Source: Ramlibacter albus (GTDB lineage: Bacteria > Pseudomonadota > Gammaproteobacteria > Burkholderiales > Burkholderiaceae_C). From it: a stretch of DNA of 64,000 nt. The position numbers were made by a program, and so were the translations under genes. Where the stretch lies: assembly GCF_014297445.1 (NCBI RefSeq), contig NZ_JACORU010000009.1, positions 168,156-232,155 of the forward strand. The letters are read 5' to 3'. A model generated the notes under the pieces. It worked only from the letters and a program-made list of their open reading frames with translations. It ran no database searches and was not told where the DNA came from. This document shows positions 1-8,856 of the stretch, piece after piece (position 1 is the first letter of the stretch; each line of letters starts with the position of its first letter).

Positions 1-691
1 CCTTGATCTTGGCCGCGTACGGCGCGAAGTCCTTGATGCGCATCAGCGGGTGCAATTCGTCCGCGGCCACGCGCACGTCGGGGCGCTGCTCCGCGAGCTG
101 CCGCTTCGCCTCGCGCGTGACGGCATGGCCGAAGCTGTAGTCGGGATTGATGAGGTAGACCGACTTCACGGCCTTGTCCTCGCGCAGCACGGACATCAGC
201 GCCGTCATGCGCATGTCGGCGTGCGCATCGAAGCGGAAGTGCCAGTAGCTGCACTTCTCGTTGGTGAGGATGGGGTCGACGGCCGAATAGTTGAGGAACA
301 CGACGCGGCGCGCAGGCTCGCGTTCGTTGTGCTTGTTGACGGCTTCGATGATCGATGCCGCCACCGCCGACGAATTGCCCTGCAGGATGACGCGTGCGCC
401 GTCGTCGATGGCGGACTTCAGCGCCGAGAGCGCTTCCTCGCTCTGGCCCTTGCTGTCGTAGCGCACCAGTTCCAGCGCGCGGGCACCTTCACGCGTCTTG
501 ACGCCGCCGCGCTGGTTGACGCGCTCCACGGCCCACGCGAGGTTGCGGAAGACCGCTTCGCCGCCGTTGGCGTTGCCGCCGGACAGGCCCTCGATCATCG
601 CCAGCTTCACGGGCGCCTGCGCGAACGCGAAAGCGGGAACAAATAGGGCTGCGCCCAGGGCTTTCAAGAGCCCTTTTTTCAGGATTTTCAC
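1..691 (-). CDS. ABC transporter substrate-binding protein (LivK-like), partial
   Basis: The gene runs off the left edge; about 230 N-terminal residues are visible. A GTG start at 691 opens a classic signal peptide (KK positive end, hydrophobic core LLKALGAALFVPAFAFA, cleavage before QAP), with purine-rich AAGGGGAAGGA about 6 bases upstream as a ribosome site. The mature part begins KLAMIEGLSGGNANGG and continues with conserved type I periplasmic-binding-fold segments (NQRGGVKTREG, VILQGNSSAV, YLINPDYSYG). This is the family that captures branched-chain amino acids, amides or urea for a Liv-type ABC importer; the ligand cannot be named. The partner permease genes would lie outside the window. 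No ATG fits the signal peptide better. Confidence 0.85.
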   Translation of the reverse strand, partial: MKILKKGLLKALGAALFVPAFAFAQAPVKLAMIEGLSGGNANGGEAVFRNLAWAVERVNQRGGVKTREGARALELVRYDSKGQSEEALSALKSAIDDGARVILQGNSSAVAASIIEAVNKHNEREPARRVVFLNYSAVDPILTNEKCSYWHFRFDAHADMRMTALMSVLREDKAVKSVYLINPDYSFGHAVTREAKRQLAEQRPDVRVAADELHPLMRIKDFAPYAAKIK

Positions 692-840
692 GGAGGTCCT
701 TCCCCTTGAATTGCGCCGCGGCGTGCACAGATGTGGGCCATGCGGCGATCACGATGAGAGCCGCGCAGTTTAAGTGCCGGGTGGTACCCGATCGTGCCAT
801 CCGCATTGCTTTCAACGACAGACGTCTCAAGGAGCCGACC

Positions 841-1221
841 ATGTTCTTCGCCCCCGCCATCACCACCCGCGGTTTCGTTCCTGCCACCCGCGCTTTCGAC
901 CGCAACTTCGAGCGCTTCGTGAACGACGTGTTCGCCGCGCCGGCCTACCGTTCGTTCAACGTCACCCAGGACGACAAGGCCTGGACCGTGACGCTGGACC
1001 TGCCGGGCGTCTCGCGTGAGGAACTCGACCTGCAAGTCGAGGGCGCCGTGGTGCGCATCGCCACCAAGGAAGGTGCCAAGCGCCAGTTCAAGGCCGCCTA
1101 CGAGCTGGCCGACGAGATCGACGCGGACGCGACCGAGGCGACGCTCGAGAACGGCGTGCTGACGCTGAAGCTGGCCAAGAAGGTGCCGGTGTCCAACGCC
1201 CGCACGATCGCGATCAGGTAA
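841..1221 (+). CDS. Hsp20/alpha-crystallin family small heat-shock protein
   Basis: A 126-residue ATP-independent holdase chaperone that binds unfolding cytoplasmic proteins. The start at 841 follows CAAGGAG eight bases away. The alpha-crystallin domain covers about residues 35-126, beginning [20 protein letters not shown] (the usual DLPGV element) and ending near [12 protein letters not shown] (the G-x-L-x-L strand). The C-terminus lacks a clear IxI oligomerisation motif, and the N-terminal arm is short for the family (usually 140-160 residues), so it may form small assemblies. It converges with tsaD, sharing 8 bases at the 3' ends. The family assignment is sure; no individual gene name can be given. 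Confidence 0.9.
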   Translation: MFFAPAITTRGFVPATRAFDRNFERFVNDVFAAPAYRSFNVTQDDKAWTVTLDLPGVSREELDLQVEGAVVRIATKEGAKRQFKAAYELADEIDADATEATLENGVLTLKLAKKVPVSNARTIAIR

Positions 1222-2254
1222 GTCCGCCGACCTCGGCCAACGGCCACCGCGGTTTCACGTCGAACGTGTAGACCTCGGTGGCTTCTTCCTTGTGCGCCTG
1301 CAAGCGCATCGCCGCGGCCATCGCGATCATCGCGCCGTTGTCGGTGCACAGGTGCAGCTCGGGGTAGTGGACGCGCACGCCGCGCTTCGCACACGCGGCA
1401 TTCAACTGCTCGCGCAGCAGACGGTTGGCGCCCACGCCACCGGCGACCACGATGCGCTTCTCGCCGGTCTGGTCCAGCGCGGCAAGAGACTTCTTCACCA
1501 GCACTTCCACGATCGCGGCCTGCGTCGAAGCCGCGAGGTCGGCCTTGTGCGCCTCGAGCTCGCTGCCGAGCTTCTTCGCCTGCGTCAGCACGGCCGTCTT
1601 CAGCCCGGCGAACGAGAAGTCGAGGTTGCCGCTGTGCAGCAGCGGGCGCGGCAGCTTGAACGCGTCGCCCCGGCCCTGCTCCGACAGCTTCGACAAGGCA
1701 GGACCGCCGGGATAACCCAAGCCGAGCAGCTTGGCCGACTTGTCGAATGCCTCGCCGGCCGCGTCGTCGATCGTTTCGCCCAGCAGCTCGTAGTCCCCGA
1801 CGGAGGCAACGCGCATCAACTGCGTGTGCCCGCCGGAGACCAGCAGCGCCACGAACGGAAACTCCGGCGGGTCCACGCTCAGGAACGGCGACAACAAGTG
1901 CCCTTCGAGGTGATGCACGCCAAGGATCGGCTTGCCGAGCGCAGCGCCGAGCGCGCACGCCACACCGGCACCCACGAGCAGCGCCCCCGCCAGCCCCGGC
2001 CCGCGCGTGTACGCGACGACATCCACGTCGCGCAGGTCGCACTTCGCCTCGCCCAGCACATGCCGCGCCAGCGGCAGCACGCGCCGGATGTGGTCGCGGC
2101 TGGCCAGCTCCGGCACCACGCCACCGTACGCCTGGTGCATTTCGATCTGGCTGTGCAGCGCCTGCGAACGCAGCTTCGGCACGCCGGCGCCGGCGGCGTC
2201 GACAAGCGCCACGCCGGTTTCATCGCAGGACGACTCGATCCCCAATACAAGCAT
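1214..2254 (-). CDS. tsaD: tRNA N6-adenosine threonylcarbamoyltransferase
   Basis: A 346-residue TsaD (YgjD/Kae1). With TsaB and TsaE it transfers the threonylcarbamoyl group from TC-AMP to A37 of ANN-decoding tRNAs. The start [19 protein letters not shown] is the family signature. The metal-binding histidines are in [12 protein letters not shown] (about residue 111), and the ASKHA phosphate loops appear as VSGGHTQL and [15 protein letters not shown]. Length is normal (E. coli 337). It is divergent from the NasR-like regulator with about 40 bases between the starts, so both promoters must overlap neighbouring genes. Confidence 0.97.
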   Translation of the reverse strand: MLVLGIESSCDETGVALVDAAGAGVPKLRSQALHSQIEMHQAYGGVVPELASRDHIRRVLPLARHVLGEAKCDLRDVDVVAYTRGPGLAGALLVGAGVACALGAALGKPILGVHHLEGHLLSPFLSVDPPEFPFVALLVSGGHTQLMRVASVGDYELLGETIDDAAGEAFDKSAKLLGLGYPGGPALSKLSEQGRGDAFKLPRPLLHSGNLDFSFAGLKTAVLTQAKKLGSELEAHKADLAASTQAAIVEVLVKKSLAALDQTGEKRIVVAGGVGANRLLREQLNAACAKRGVRVHYPELHLCTDNGAMIAMAAAMRLQAHKEEATEVYTFDVKPRWPLAEVGGLT

Positions 2255-2295
2255 GGCCCGAGTCTAAGCGGGCACGCCTTTTGCTGTGGGTGTGG

Positions 2296-3516
2296 GTGAA
2301 ATCCGGAACCAGTTTCCTCCTGGCCGCCCGCCAGTGCGAGATCGCCGAGCTCGAGCAGCTCGCGCAAAGCAGCGTGCTCGTGACCGTTATCGCGCGCTTC
2401 ATCCATGCCCTGCAGCGCGAGCGGGGCATGTCGAACATCTACCTGAGCTCGGGCGGGGCGCGCTTCTCGCAGCAGCGCGCCGAGCAGGTCGCTGCGAGCA
2501 CTCACGCCGAGCTGGCGGTACGGGCCGAGTTCGAGAAGCTCGATACCGAAGGCTTTCGCGTGCGCAACGGCGCGCGCCTGTTCAGCCGCGTCGCCGTGGT
2601 CGTGCATGCCTGCGACGGGCTGCCCGCCCTGCGGGCGCGGGTCGCGAACCATGCGCTCAGCGCCGAGGAAGCCGCGAACGCGTTCGCCAAGCTCATCTCC
2701 GGCCTGCTTGCCGTCGTGTACGAAGCAGCGGACGCCGCGACCGACCCCGAAATCTCGCGCGCGCTCGTGGCCCTCTTCAATTTCATGCAGGGCAAGGAAT
2801 ACGCGGGGCAGGAACGCGCGCTCGGCGCCCGTGCCTTTGCGTCGGGCGCCATCGAGCCCGGCACCGTGCAGCAATGGCGCCACCTGGTCGAGTCGCAGGA
2901 CGCCAACTTCCAGGCCTTCGCCGACTTCTCCGACCCCCAGGTCCTGCGCGTGCACCAGGCCAGCCGCTCGGTGGCCGTGCTGGAGGAGCTGGACAAGCTG
3001 CGCGGCATCGCGCGCGCAGGCGGCGTGCTCGACACCGAGCTCACGCAGCACTGGTACGAGACAGCCTCGCAGCGCATCGATGCGATGAAGGTCGTCGAGG
3101 ACTTCCTCACGGCCCACCTGCGGTCGCTTTGCGAGAGCCGGATCGCGCAGGCGCGCACCGAATTGCACGACCAGCGCGCCCAACTGCACGAATTGGCGGC
3201 GCGCGCGCCCCAGCCCGATGCTGCAGGCACCACACCCTACGGGCCCCAGCTTGAACGCTCGATCCTCGCGATGGTGCAGGAGCAGGCCCGCCGCCTGCAG
3301 GCGATGGGTGACGAGCTCGAATCGGTGCGCGCGACGCTCAACGAGCGCAAGGTCGTCGAGCGCGCCAAGGGCCTGCTCATGGCGCATCGCGGCCTCAGCG
3401 AAGACGAGGCGTACAAGGCGCTGCGCCAGATGGCGATGAACCAGAACAAGCGGCTGGTCGACGTGGCCAATGCGGTGCTGTCACTGGCCGATGTGCTCCC
3501 TGGTGGTGCGCGCTAG
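2296..3516 (+). CDS. NasR-like nitrate-responsive antiterminator (NIT-ANTAR)
   Basis: A protein of about 406 residues with an N-terminal NIT (nitrate/nitrite sensing) domain spanning roughly residues 30-250; LQRERGMSNIYLSSGG is the typical arginine-rich helix. A linker helix leads into a C-terminal ANTAR RNA-binding domain (about 330-395: ERKVVERAKGLLMAHRGLSEDEAY). Klebsiella NasR has this architecture: nitrate binding lets ANTAR grip twin hexaloop hairpins in the leader and stops termination. The target is visible immediately downstream in the nrtA leader. No ATG is available; GTG 2296 (VKSGTSFLLAARQ) matches the usual family N-terminus, with GTG 2290 as an alternative, and no strong ribosome site is seen. 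Frame extension into tsaD is rejected as antisense. The function is inferred from domain order plus target RNA. Confidence 0.88.
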   Translation: MKSGTSFLLAARQCEIAELEQLAQSSVLVTVIARFIHALQRERGMSNIYLSSGGARFSQQRAEQVAASTHAELAVRAEFEKLDTEGFRVRNGARLFSRVAVVVHACDGLPALRARVANHALSAEEAANAFAKLISGLLAVVYEAADAATDPEISRALVALFNFMQGKEYAGQERALGARAFASGAIEPGTVQQWRHLVESQDANFQAFADFSDPQVLRVHQASRSVAVLEELDKLRGIARAGGVLDTELTQHWYETASQRIDAMKVVEDFLTAHLRSLCESRIAQARTELHDQRAQLHELAARAPQPDAAGTTPYGPQLERSILAMVQEQARRLQAMGDELESVRATLNERKVVERAKGLLMAHRGLSEDEAYKALRQMAMNQNKRLVDVANAVLSLADVLPGGAR

Positions 3517-3521
3517 CAAGT

Positions 3522-3537
3522 TGGCACGGTCCCTGCT
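3522..3537 (+). promoter_or_regulatory. Candidate sigma-54 promoter of nrtABC
   Basis: TGGCACG-N4-CTGCT fits the -24/-12 consensus TGGCACR-N4-TTGCW with one mismatch; the GG and GC doublets are correctly 10 bases apart. It lies 5 bases after the stop of the NasR-like gene and puts the transcription start near 3548, just before the first ANTAR hairpin. Klebsiella nasF also combines a sigma-54 (NtrC) promoter with a NasR leader. NtrC sites were not searched for systematically. Confidence 0.7.
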
Positions 3538-3554
3538 TTGAGGTTGGTCAAGGC

Positions 3555-3604
3555 AAGCGCCAAAGGTGGCGCTTCAAGGTTACCCAACTGGACAACGGCG
3601 TCCA
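3555..3604 (+). promoter_or_regulatory. ANTAR-target twin hairpin in the nrtA leader
   Basis: Stem-loop 1 is AAGCGCC-(AAAGGT)-GGCGCTT (3555-3574), with a perfect 7-bp stem. Stem-loop 2 is TGGAC-(AACGGC)-GTCCA (3589-3604), with a perfect 5-bp stem. Both loops are six bases with A at position 1 and G at position 4, the rule known for ANTAR substrates, and a 14-base linker joins them. Stem 2 shares its bases with the 5' arm of the following terminator, so the two structures exclude each other. This is the expected target of the NasR-like protein encoded directly upstream. Confidence 0.88.
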
Positions 3605-3645
3605 TCCCCGCTCGGCAGCCCTGCCGGCGTGCGATGGACGCCGTT
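3594..3645 (+). terminator. Intrinsic terminator (attenuator) in the nrtA leader
   Basis: A perfect 13-bp inverted repeat (AACGGCGTCCATC at 3594-3606 against GATGGACGCCGTT at 3633-3645) is followed by TCCTTTT. The loop is 26 bases and contains a smaller CGGCA/TGCCG hairpin. It would stop transcription before nrtA unless stem-loop 2 of the ANTAR target forms first. Confidence 0.87.
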
Positions 3646-3686
3646 TCCTTTTGCCCGATTTCTTTTTCTCGCCAAGGAGCACGACG

Positions 3687-4982
3687 ATGCAAAGCAAACA
3701 GAACACGATCAACCGCCGCACGGTCCTCAAGGCCGCGGCCGGCGCCACGCTCACGGGGGCGCTGCCCACGATCGTCATGGCGCAGGGCACCGCACTGGAG
3801 ACCAAGGCCGCCAAGCTGGGCTTCATTGCGCTCACCGACGCCGCGCCGCTGTTCGTGGCCGACGAGAAGGGCTTCTTCAAGAAGCACGGCATGACCGAGG
3901 TGGAGGTGCTCAAGCAGGCTTCGTGGGGCGCCACGCGCGACAACCTCGTGCTGGGCTCCAAGGCCAACGGCATCGACGGCGCGCACATCCTCTCGCCGAT
4001 GCCCTACCTCATCACCACCGGCGCCGTCACGGCCAACAACGTGCCCACGCCGATGGTCATCCTGGCGCGCCTGAACCTCGGCGGCCAGTGCATCTCGGTC
4101 GCCGAGGAATACAAGTCGCTGAAGGTCGGCGTCGACACCAAGGACTTCGGCAAGGCCCTGCTCGCCAAGCGCGTGAAGACCGGCAAGCCGGTGAACGCGG
4201 CCATGACCTTCCCCGGCGGTACGCACGACATGTGGATCCGCTACTGGATGGCGGCGGGCGGCGTGGACCCCAACAAGGACATCAACACCATCGTGGTGCC
4301 CCCGCCCCAGATGGTGGCGAACATGAAGGTCGGCAGCATGGACAGCTTCTGCGTGTGCGAGCCGTGGAACCTGCAGCTGATCCACCAGAAGATCGGCTAC
4401 ACGGCCATCACCACCAGCGAGCTGTGGATGAACCACCCGGAGAAGGCGCTGGGCATGCGCGCCGACTGGGTGCAGGCCAACCCCAACTCCGCCAAGGCGC
4501 TCGTCAAGGCGGTGATGGAAGCGCAGATGTGGTGCGAGGACCCGAAGAACCGCGCCGAGGTGGCCGAGATCTGCTCGCGCCGCCGCTGGATCAACGCGCC
4601 GCTGGAGGACGTGCTCGATCGCGTGAAGGGCGACTTCGACTACGGCACCGGCCGCGTGGAGAAGAACAGCAAGTTCCAGATGCGCTACTGGAAGGACCAG
4701 GCGAGCTACCCGTTCCAGAGCCACGACCTTTGGTTCCTCACGGAGAACCAGCGCTGGGGCTACCTGCCGTCCAACCTCGACACCAAGGCGCTCATCGCCA
4801 AGGTGAACCGCGAGGACATCTGGCGCGCGGCGGCCAAGGAGCTGGGTGTGGCGGCGGCGGACATCCCGTCGTCTACGTCGCGCGGTGTGGAGAAGTTCTT
4901 CGACGGCAAGGTGTTCGACCCGGCCAACCCGAAGAAGTACCTCGACTCTCTGACCATCAAGTACATCAAAGGGGCTGCGTGA
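3687..4982 (+). CDS. nrtA: Nitrate ABC transporter substrate-binding protein
   Basis: A 431-residue NrtA/CmpA-family receptor that delivers nitrate (possibly nitrite) to the NrtBC importer. The N-terminus MQSKQNTINRRTVLKAAAG is a twin-arginine-type signal with a hydrophobic stretch ending AQGTALET. The body shows the family run KLGFIALTDAAPLFVADEKG and the inner segment TFPGGTHDMWIRYWMAAGG. The start at 3687 has AAGGAG eight bases before it. It is first in an operon controlled by the sigma-54/ANTAR leader and overlaps nrtB by ATGA. Bicarbonate-specific CmpA is the alternative, but the nitrate context decides. Confidence 0.93.
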   Translation: MQSKQNTINRRTVLKAAAGATLTGALPTIVMAQGTALETKAAKLGFIALTDAAPLFVADEKGFFKKHGMTEVEVLKQASWGATRDNLVLGSKANGIDGAHILSPMPYLITTGAVTANNVPTPMVILARLNLGGQCISVAEEYKSLKVGVDTKDFGKALLAKRVKTGKPVNAAMTFPGGTHDMWIRYWMAAGGVDPNKDINTIVVPPPQMVANMKVGSMDSFCVCEPWNLQLIHQKIGYTAITTSELWMNHPEKALGMRADWVQANPNSAKALVKAVMEAQMWCEDPKNRAEVAEICSRRRWINAPLEDVLDRVKGDFDYGTGRVEKNSKFQMRYWKDQASYPFQSHDLWFLTENQRWGYLPSNLDTKALIAKVNREDIWRAAAKELGVAAADIPSSTSRGVEKFFDGKVFDPANPKKYLDSLTIKYIKGAA

Positions 4983-5833
4983 TGACTGCGACGACTGTGG
5001 TGCTCCCCGGTGGACCCCGGGTCAAGCCCGGGGTGACGGTGTTGAAGGCCGCGGCAAAGGGCTTCGTGACGCACGTCCTGCCGCCTCTCGTCGTGCTGGC
5101 CTTCATCCTGCTCGTCTGGCAGATGCTCGGCTCGCGCCCCGGTGCGGGGCTGCCGCCACCGTCCAAGGTCGTGCAGGACACATGGGAGCTGATCACGCAC
5201 CCGTTCTATGACCGCGGCGGCAACGACGTCGGCATCGCGTGGCAGCTGCTCGCGAGCCTGAAGCGCGTGGCGTACGGCTACTCGCTGGCCGTGATCGTGG
5301 GCGTGAGCCTGGGCGTGCTGGTCGGCCAGTCGACCTGGGCGCTGCGCGGCCTCGACCCGCTGTTCCAGGTGCTGCGCACCGTGCCGCCGCTCGCGTGGCT
5401 GCCGATCTCGCTCGCCGCCTTCCGCGACGGCCAGCCCTCGGCGCTGTTCGTGATCTTCATCACCTCGATCTGGCCGATCATCATCAACACGTCCATCGGC
5501 GTGCGGAACATCCCGCAGGACTACCGCAACGTGGCGAAGGTGGTGCGCCTCAACGGCGTGGAGTACTTCGCCAAGATCATGCTGCCGGCCGCCGCGCCAT
5601 TCATCTTCTCGGGGCTGCGCATCGGTGTCGGCCTGTCGTGGCTGGCCATCGTGGCCGCCGAGATGCTGATCGGCGGCGTTGGCATCGGCTTCTTCATCTG
5701 GGACGCGTGGAACTCCTCGCGCATCAGCGACATCGTGCTCGCCCTCGTCTACGTGGGCATCGTGGGCTTCGCCCTCGACCGCATCGTCGCCTACATCGGC
5801 CACAAGGTCACCCGCGGCACCGCCGCGAGCTAA
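4982..5833 (+). CDS. nrtB: Nitrate ABC transporter permease
   Basis: A 283-residue inner-membrane permease of the NrtB/SsuC type (BPD_transp_1). About six membrane helices are seen, the first at VLPPLVVLAFILLVWQML. The cytoplasmic EAA-like loop is in the middle-to-end part (NVAKVVRLNGVEYFAKIMLP), where the ATPase docks. It starts inside the nrtA stop codon (ATGA), so translation is coupled. Oddity: codons 10-18 (GPRVKPGVT) are written by a palindromic repeat shared with intergenic copies elsewhere in the window, so the N-terminal tail looks extended by an inserted element. Confidence 0.93.
   Translation: MTATTVVLPGGPRVKPGVTVLKAAAKGFVTHVLPPLVVLAFILLVWQMLGSRPGAGLPPPSKVVQDTWELITHPFYDRGGNDVGIAWQLLASLKRVAYGYSLAVIVGVSLGVLVGQSTWALRGLDPLFQVLRTVPPLAWLPISLAAFRDGQPSALFVIFITSIWPIIINTSIGVRNIPQDYRNVAKVVRLNGVEYFAKIMLPAAAPFIFSGLRIGVGLSWLAIVAAEMLIGGVGIGFFIWDAWNSSRISDIVLALVYVGIVGFALDRIVAYIGHKVTRGTAAS
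5011..5037 (+). repeat. Palindromic repeat half-element inside nrtB
   Basis: A 27-base unit, TGGACCCCGGGTCAAGCCC followed by GGGGTGAC, identical apart from one base to the right half of the 20108-20185 element and closely related to 44175-44202. It is itself a palindrome (CCCCGGG/CCCGGGG around TCAAG). It lies in frame in the N-terminal cytoplasmic tail of NrtB. Confidence 0.85.
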
Positions 5834-5844
5834 GGAGAAAAAAA

Positions 5845-6690
5845 GTGTCCAACGCCTATCTCACCCTCTCGCGCGTCGACATGACCTTCGGCGAAGGCGC
5901 CGCCGCCAACCCGGTGCTCAAGGGCATCGACCTCGACGTGCAGCGCGGCGAGTTCATCTCGCTCATCGGGCACTCCGGCTGCGGCAAGTCGACGGTGCTC
6001 AACATCGTCGCGGGCCTGTTGAAGGCAACGTCCGGTGGCGTGATCCTGGACGGCCGCGAGGTGAACGAGCCTGGCCCCGACCGCGCCGTCGTGTTCCAGA
6101 ACCACTCGCTGCTGCCCTGGCTCACCGTCTACCAGAACGTGGAGCTCGCGGTCGACAAGATCTTCCGCGAGACGAAGAGCAAGGCCGAGCGCAAGGAGTG
6201 GATCCTGCACAACCTCGACATGGTGCACATGGACCATGCGCTGCACCGCCTGCCTTCGGAAATCTCCGGCGGCATGAAGCAGCGCGTGGGCATCGCCCGG
6301 GCGCTGGCGATGGAGCCCAAGGTGCTGCTGCTCGACGAGCCCTTCGGCGCGCTCGACGCTCTGACGCGCGCCCACCTGCAGGACGAGGTGATCCGCATCC
6401 AGGCCGAACTCGGCAACACCGTGCTGATGATCACGCACGACGTGGACGAGGCGGTGCTGCTGTCCGACCGCGTGGTGATGATGACCAACGGCCCGGCCGC
6501 CGAAGTGGGGCAAATCATGGATGTGCCGCTGGAGCGCCCGCGCAACCGCATCGCCCTCGCGGAGGACCCGGTCTACAACCACTGCCGGCAGGAGATCCTG
6601 TCCTTCCTCTACGAGAAGCAGCGCAAGGTGGAGCCGATCAGCCCCGCGCGCAAGGCCGCGCCGAAACGCGAAACCGCGCTCACCGCCTGA
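5845..6690 (+). CDS. nrtC: Nitrate ABC transporter ATP-binding protein
   Basis: A 281-residue ABC ATPase driving nitrate import through NrtB. Walker A is GHSGCGKST (about residue 47), the Q-loop is in VVFQNHSLLPWLTV, the signature is ISGGMKQR, Walker B is VLLLDEPFGALD, and the switch histidine is in MITHDVDEA. It lacks the NrtA-like C-terminal domain of cyanobacterial NrtC and so resembles NrtD; one such ATPase is normal in proteobacterial nrtABC. The GTG start at 5845 follows TAAGGAG by 8 bases. A poly-basic tail (RKAAPKRET) ends the protein. Confidence 0.93.
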   Translation: MSNAYLTLSRVDMTFGEGAAANPVLKGIDLDVQRGEFISLIGHSGCGKSTVLNIVAGLLKATSGGVILDGREVNEPGPDRAVVFQNHSLLPWLTVYQNVELAVDKIFRETKSKAERKEWILHNLDMVHMDHALHRLPSEISGGMKQRVGIARALAMEPKVLLLDEPFGALDALTRAHLQDEVIRIQAELGNTVLMITHDVDEAVLLSDRVVMMTNGPAAEVGQIMDVPLERPRNRIALAEDPVYNHCRQEILSFLYEKQRKVEPISPARKAAPKRETALTA

Positions 6691-6730
6691 AGCCCCAAGC
6701 CCGACCAACAACAACAACACGGAGGAAGCC

Positions 6731-8845
6731 ATGGCAGCTGTCCTGCCCCTCGACCCCGGCGTCGAAGCGCCGGCCGCGCGGCGCGCGCGTTCGCGCAAGA
6801 AGGTCTCGTTCGGCAAGTACCGCGAGATCATCATCGCGGTTGCCTTCTTCCTGCTGTTCGACCTCGGCGTGCTGGTCCTGAACTTCTACACGTCGTTCAA
6901 GATCGACCAGGACACCGTCGCGATCAACCTCGCGGGCCGGCAGCGTTACGTGTCCCAGCGCATCGCGCGCACCTTGCTGGAACTGGACGCGGCCCGCGCC
7001 GCGGACAAGCCCTTCAAGCCTGAGACGCTGGCAGAGCTGCGCGGCGGCACGAAGATCTGGAACCAGTCGCACGAGGCCTTCAAGAACGGCGGCACGGTGC
7101 CGGGTGGTGACGGCAAGCCGGTATTCCTGGAAGCGGTGACCTCGCCGCGCGGGCGCGAGCTCGAGCAGGCGATGGACGTGCTGTGGAAGCCGTACTACGC
7201 CAGGCTGCAGCCACTGATGGCCGACGGCTTCAGCCGCGAGCATCTGGCCGACGCGCTCGCGTACAGCCAGGCCAACAACATCAAGCTGCTGAACGTCGCC
7301 AACGACTTCGTCACGGAGACGCAGGCCATCGGCGGCTCGCGCGCGGCGACGCTGCGCATGGTGCAGACCGGCGGCATCCTGCTGGCGCTGGCGAACTTCG
7401 CGTTCATCCTGTTCAAGTTCCTGCGGCGCCTGCAGACCTCCGATGCGGCCATCGAGGCGGCGAACGACGAGAACCGCGAAATCCTGCAAGCCGTGCGCGA
7501 GGGGCTCTTCCTGCTAACGCCCGACTTCAAGCTCGGCTCGCAGCTGTCGCGCTCGGCCCACTCGCTGTTCGGGCGCAACCTCGCGCCCGGGCAGGACTTC
7601 TTCGAGCTGCTGCGGCCCCTGGTGTCGATCAAGACGATGACGGACGCGAAGGACTACGTGCAGCTGCTGTTCGCGCCGCACGTGAAGGAGCAGCTGGTGC
7701 AGGGCATCAACCCGCTGTCCGAAGTGGAGGCCATGGTGAAGAACCGGCTCGGCCAGGACGTCAAGCGCCACCTGTCCTTCCACTTCAACCGCGTTCAGGA
7801 GGGCGGCGCGGTGCGCCACCTGCTGGTGACGCTGCAGGACATCTCGGCCCGCGTGGAGCTGGAGCAGAAGCTGCAGTCGGAGCGCAACCGTTCGCAGAAG
7901 GAGTTCGACATGCTCCTGAAGGCGATCGACGCGGACCCGGCGATGCTGCGCCAGTTCGTGGCGCGCGCCGAGGAGAACCTGCTGGCGGTGAACGACATGC
8001 TGCGCAGCACGTCCGCCGCGCACGGCGAGGCCGCGGTGCTCAAGCGGATCGACGACGCGCGCCGCAGCATCCACGCGATCAAGGGCGATGCAGGCGCGCT
8101 GGGCCTCACGACGCTGGCCGCGCAGGCGCACGCGTTCGAGGACGAGCTGGGCCGCATCGCCGGCGGCGCCGGCGGCGACATGGGCAACGCCCTGCTCGCC
8201 CTGCCGATGCCGCTGGAGGAGTTGCTGAACAAGGTGGCCGCGCTCAAGAGCCTCACGGGCCTGCAGCGCGCCCCTGCGATGCCCGTGCAGGGCGGCCGCG
8301 GCTACAACTCACTCTTCCTCGACATGGTGCGCGAGGTGGCGGCCGACTGCGGCAAGGACGTCGCAGCGAACGTGCAGGTGGGCGCCCTCGCCGACCTGCC
8401 GACTGCCCAGGGTGACCTGCTGCGCGAGATCGGCATCCAGCTGATGCGCAACGCGATCACGCACGGCATCGAAGCGCCGGTGACGCGCGCCGACACCGGC
8501 AAGCCGAAGCAGGGCCAGCTGGCCGTGAAGCTGGTGCGCGCCGAATCCGAATGGGTGCTGTCCGTTCGCGACGACGGCGCCGGCCTGTCGGCCCCGCGCA
8601 TCCGCCGCAAGCTGCTGGAGCTGGGCTGGTACACCGCCGCGCAGCTCGAGAACTTCGACGACCGGCAGATCGTGTCGCACATCTTCAAGCCGGGGTTCTC
8701 GACCGCGGCGACGGTGAGCATGCACGCCGGGCGCGGCGTCGGGCTCGACGTGGTGAATGCGAATGTGCAGAAGCTGGGCGGCCGGATCGTATTGGCCAGC
8801 ACACCCGGCGAGTTCACGGAATTCAAGGTCCGAATCCCGGCCTGA
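6731..8845 (+). CDS. CheA-like histidine kinase with NarX/PilJ-type periplasmic sensor
   Basis: 704 residues. Membrane helix 1 lies at about 31-53. The periplasmic part opens with a P-box-like run NLAGRQRYVSQRIAR (residues 66-80), as in NarX and PilJ-type sensors where such a segment binds nitrate. Helix 2 is at about 210-232. A PAS-like region follows, then an HPt helix pair with the phospho-acceptor H448 (SIHAIKGDAGALG), and a C-terminal CheA-type ATPase (LMRNAITHGIE with N574, DDGAGLS, GRGVGLDVV). There is no CheW-like P5 domain and no evident P3 dimerisation domain. SD GGAGGAAG precedes the start. It is followed by a CheY and a CheX, so it should phosphorylate that CheY in response to nitrate; ligand and output are inferred. 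Confidence 0.85.
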   Translation: MAAVLPLDPGVEAPAARRARSRKKVSFGKYREIIIAVAFFLLFDLGVLVLNFYTSFKIDQDTVAINLAGRQRYVSQRIARTLLELDAARAADKPFKPETLAELRGGTKIWNQSHEAFKNGGTVPGGDGKPVFLEAVTSPRGRELEQAMDVLWKPYYARLQPLMADGFSREHLADALAYSQANNIKLLNVANDFVTETQAIGGSRAATLRMVQTGGILLALANFAFILFKFLRRLQTSDAAIEAANDENREILQAVREGLFLLTPDFKLGSQLSRSAHSLFGRNLAPGQDFFELLRPLVSIKTMTDAKDYVQLLFAPHVKEQLVQGINPLSEVEAMVKNRLGQDVKRHLSFHFNRVQEGGAVRHLLVTLQDISARVELEQKLQSERNRSQKEFDMLLKAIDADPAMLRQFVARAEENLLAVNDMLRSTSAAHGEAAVLKRIDDARRSIHAIKGDAGALGLTTLAAQAHAFEDELGRIAGGAGGDMGNALLALPMPLEELLNKVAALKSLTGLQRAPAMPVQGGRGYNSLFLDMVREVAADCGKDVAANVQVGALADLPTAQGDLLREIGIQLMRNAITHGIEAPVTRADTGKPKQGQLAVKLVRAESEWVLSVRDDGAGLSAPRIRRKLLELGWYTAAQLENFDDRQIVSHIFKPGFSTAATVSMHAGRGVGLDVVNANVQKLGGRIVLASTPGEFTEFKVRIPA

Positions 8846-8856
8846 GGAGACAAATC

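Noticed and set aside
1747..2295. Long N-terminal extension of the NasR-like protein
   Set aside because: It is antisense to tsaD and Arg/Pro-rich; homologous proteins begin near 2296.
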